From: Streptomyces sp. PCS3-D2
GTDB taxonomy: Bacteria > Actinomycetota > Actinomycetes > Streptomycetales > Streptomycetaceae
Length of the DNA: 64,000 nt
NCBI RefSeq assembly: GCF_000612545.2
Contig: NZ_CP097800.1
Span: 6,440,001-6,504,000, forward strand
Reading direction: 5' to 3'
Part shown: in pieces, positions 63,276 to 64,000 of the stretch
Layout: each line of letters starts with the position of its first letter
Position numbering within the stretch: the first letter of the stretch is position 1
The notes under the pieces: generated by a model
What the model saw: the letters and a program-made list of their open reading frames with translations, nothing else
Told to the model about the DNA's origin: nothing
The model's database searches: none
Position numbers and translations under genes: made by a program

Positions 63276-63820
63276 TAACCCCCGGGAGTGACCGAGGCGC
63301 GGTGCTGCTTGGCCAACTCCACGTACATCAGGGCATTGCCCCGGATGTGCTCGCGCTCCTCCTCGGTCAGCCGGCGGCGCACCTTCGCGGGGACGCCCGC
63401 GACCAGCGAACCGGGCGGGACGACCATGCCCTGCGGCACCAGCGCCTGCGCGGCGACCAGGGAACCGGCGCCGATCACCGCGCCGTTCAGGAGGGTGGCG
63501 CCCATCCCGATCAGGCAGTCGTCCTCGACGGTGCAGCCGTGCACGACGGCGTTGTGGCCGATGGAGACGCGCTCACCGATCGACACGGGGAAGCCCGGGT
63601 CCACGTGGAGCGTGCAGTTGTCCTGCACGTTGCTGTCGGCGCCCAGCGCGATCGGGCCGCAGTCGGCGCGCAGCACCGCCGAATACCAGATGCTGGCGCC
63701 GGCGGCGAGGGTGACCTCCCCGACCACGACCGAGGTGGGCGCGGTGAAGGCCGTGGGGTCGATGTCCGGGTTCTTCCCCCCGACACCCGCCACGAGTGCC
63801 TGGGCCGCCTGGTGCGTCAT
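63275..63820 (-). CDS. Gamma carbonic anhydrase-like hexapeptide-repeat protein
   Basis: 181 residues of left-handed beta-helix. NVQDNCTLHVDPGFPVSIGE and IGHNAVVHGCTVEDDCLIGM carry the three histidines that bind metal in gamma carbonic anhydrases and related YrdA/PaaY proteins. The acidic loop of the Cam-type enzyme is missing, as in CamH/YrdA forms. The enzyme may hydrate CO2 or have a related role. ATG 63820 was chosen because GAGGAAGAG lies upstream. Confidence 0.9.
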   Translation of the reverse strand: MTHQAAQALVAGVGGKNPDIDPTAFTAPTSVVVGEVTLAAGASIWYSAVLRADCGPIALGADSNVQDNCTLHVDPGFPVSIGERVSIGHNAVVHGCTVEDDCLIGMGATLLNGAVIGAGSLVAAQALVPQGMVVPPGSLVAGVPAKVRRRLTEEEREHIRGNALMYVELAKQHRASVTPGG

Positions 63821-63980
63821 GTTCTCTTCCTCTGCCGTCCGTCGTACGCCGTCTGGGGTCTGCCGTCCTGGTGCCGCGCCAACAGCACCGTAGGGCACGG
63901 GGAGCACGGTGCCCGCGATGGGGTGAAGATCACAGGACCGTCGTCCGGACGGGGGAGGCCCGGCGCACTACCGTGGCCGA

Positions 63981-64000
63981 GTGCCGAAGAAACAGAACAC
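63981..64000 (+). CDS. First codons of a downstream gene, cut by the window edge
   Basis: GTG at 63981 begins VPKKQNT. TACCGT (63969-63974) is 6 bases upstream, suggesting a leaderless start. Too short to identify. Confidence 0.4.

Overview
The window is a high-GC chromosomal segment from a Streptomyces-type actinomycete. Evidence for this: the gene set includes a second, divergent EF-Tu, a subtilisin inhibitor of the SSI family, and the GarA/FtsR/bifunctional-nuclease/MerR cluster of actinobacteria. GTG starts are common, many starts look leaderless, and G/C dominates third codon positions. The order rRNA operon end, CDP-alcohol phosphotransferase, nucleotidyltransferase fusion, DUF881 genes, dinB, gcvP and onward to the EF-Tu paralogue resembles a Streptomyces chromosome arm-proximal core. 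I see no insertion sequence, prophage, CRISPR array or tRNA gene.

Region 1 (1-2620) is the 3' part of a 23S rRNA, a complete 5S rRNA and the rRNA terminator. Region 2 (2.7-12.7 kb) is conserved actinobacterial housekeeping: a CDP-alcohol phosphotransferase, a sugar-nucleotidyltransferase fused to a degenerate phosphomannomutase module, a translationally coupled DUF881/small-basic-protein/DUF881 operon, then a GarA-like FHA protein, FtsR-like MerR, bifunctional nuclease, a second MerR regulator and DNA polymerase IV. Region 3 (12.7-16.5 kb) holds a PRC-barrel protein and a tandem glycine riboswitch that controls gcvP (glycine decarboxylase). Region 4 (16.5-36.3 kb) is a mosaic of small regulators, exporters and redox enzymes: a DUF5999 protein, a GCS2-type ligase, a CPBP protein, PhzF, PadR, SRPBCC, three EamA exporters (one behind a short leader peptide with mutually exclusive hairpins), a MocR regulator, LysR, two flavin/F420 oxidase-fold proteins, an isochorismatase-fold protein, SSI, DUF2252, a CMD protein and an MFS pump.

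Region 5 (36.3-50.6 kb) starts with an MFS pump divergent from its TetR regulator, with three near-identical palindromic operators between and inside them. It continues with an NADPH/F420-type reductase, a coupled HipA-like kinase/DUF3037 pair, two tandem SDR genes, a peptide-binding lipoprotein, uracil-DNA glycosylase, a DinB-fold enzyme, a Gfo/Idh oxidoreductase and apolipoprotein N-acyltransferase. Region 6 (50.6-64 kb) has undecaprenyl-diphosphatase, a TVP38 protein, an AlkD-like glycosylase, the divergent EF-Tu, a patatin-like esterase, a spermidine-synthase-like enzyme, a third MFS protein, a membrane-anchored Q/P-rich protein, a thioesterase, an orphan VapB-like protein, a GH3 beta-glucosidase broken by a 14-bp tandem duplication, DedA and a gamma-carbonic-anhydrase-like protein. 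The first codons of a further gene lie at the right edge.

The most interesting signals are: the leader peptide and alternative hairpins before an EamA exporter (24.65-24.81 kb); the 14-bp duplication that frameshifts the GH3 gene (62.05 kb); the phosphomannomutase module that has lost all its catalytic loops; the Tudor-like tail on DNA polymerase IV; the HipA/DUF3037 pair; and the small ORF with a dyad-in-spacer promoter before the EF-Tu paralogue. All assignments are from reading the sequence; no database search was possible.
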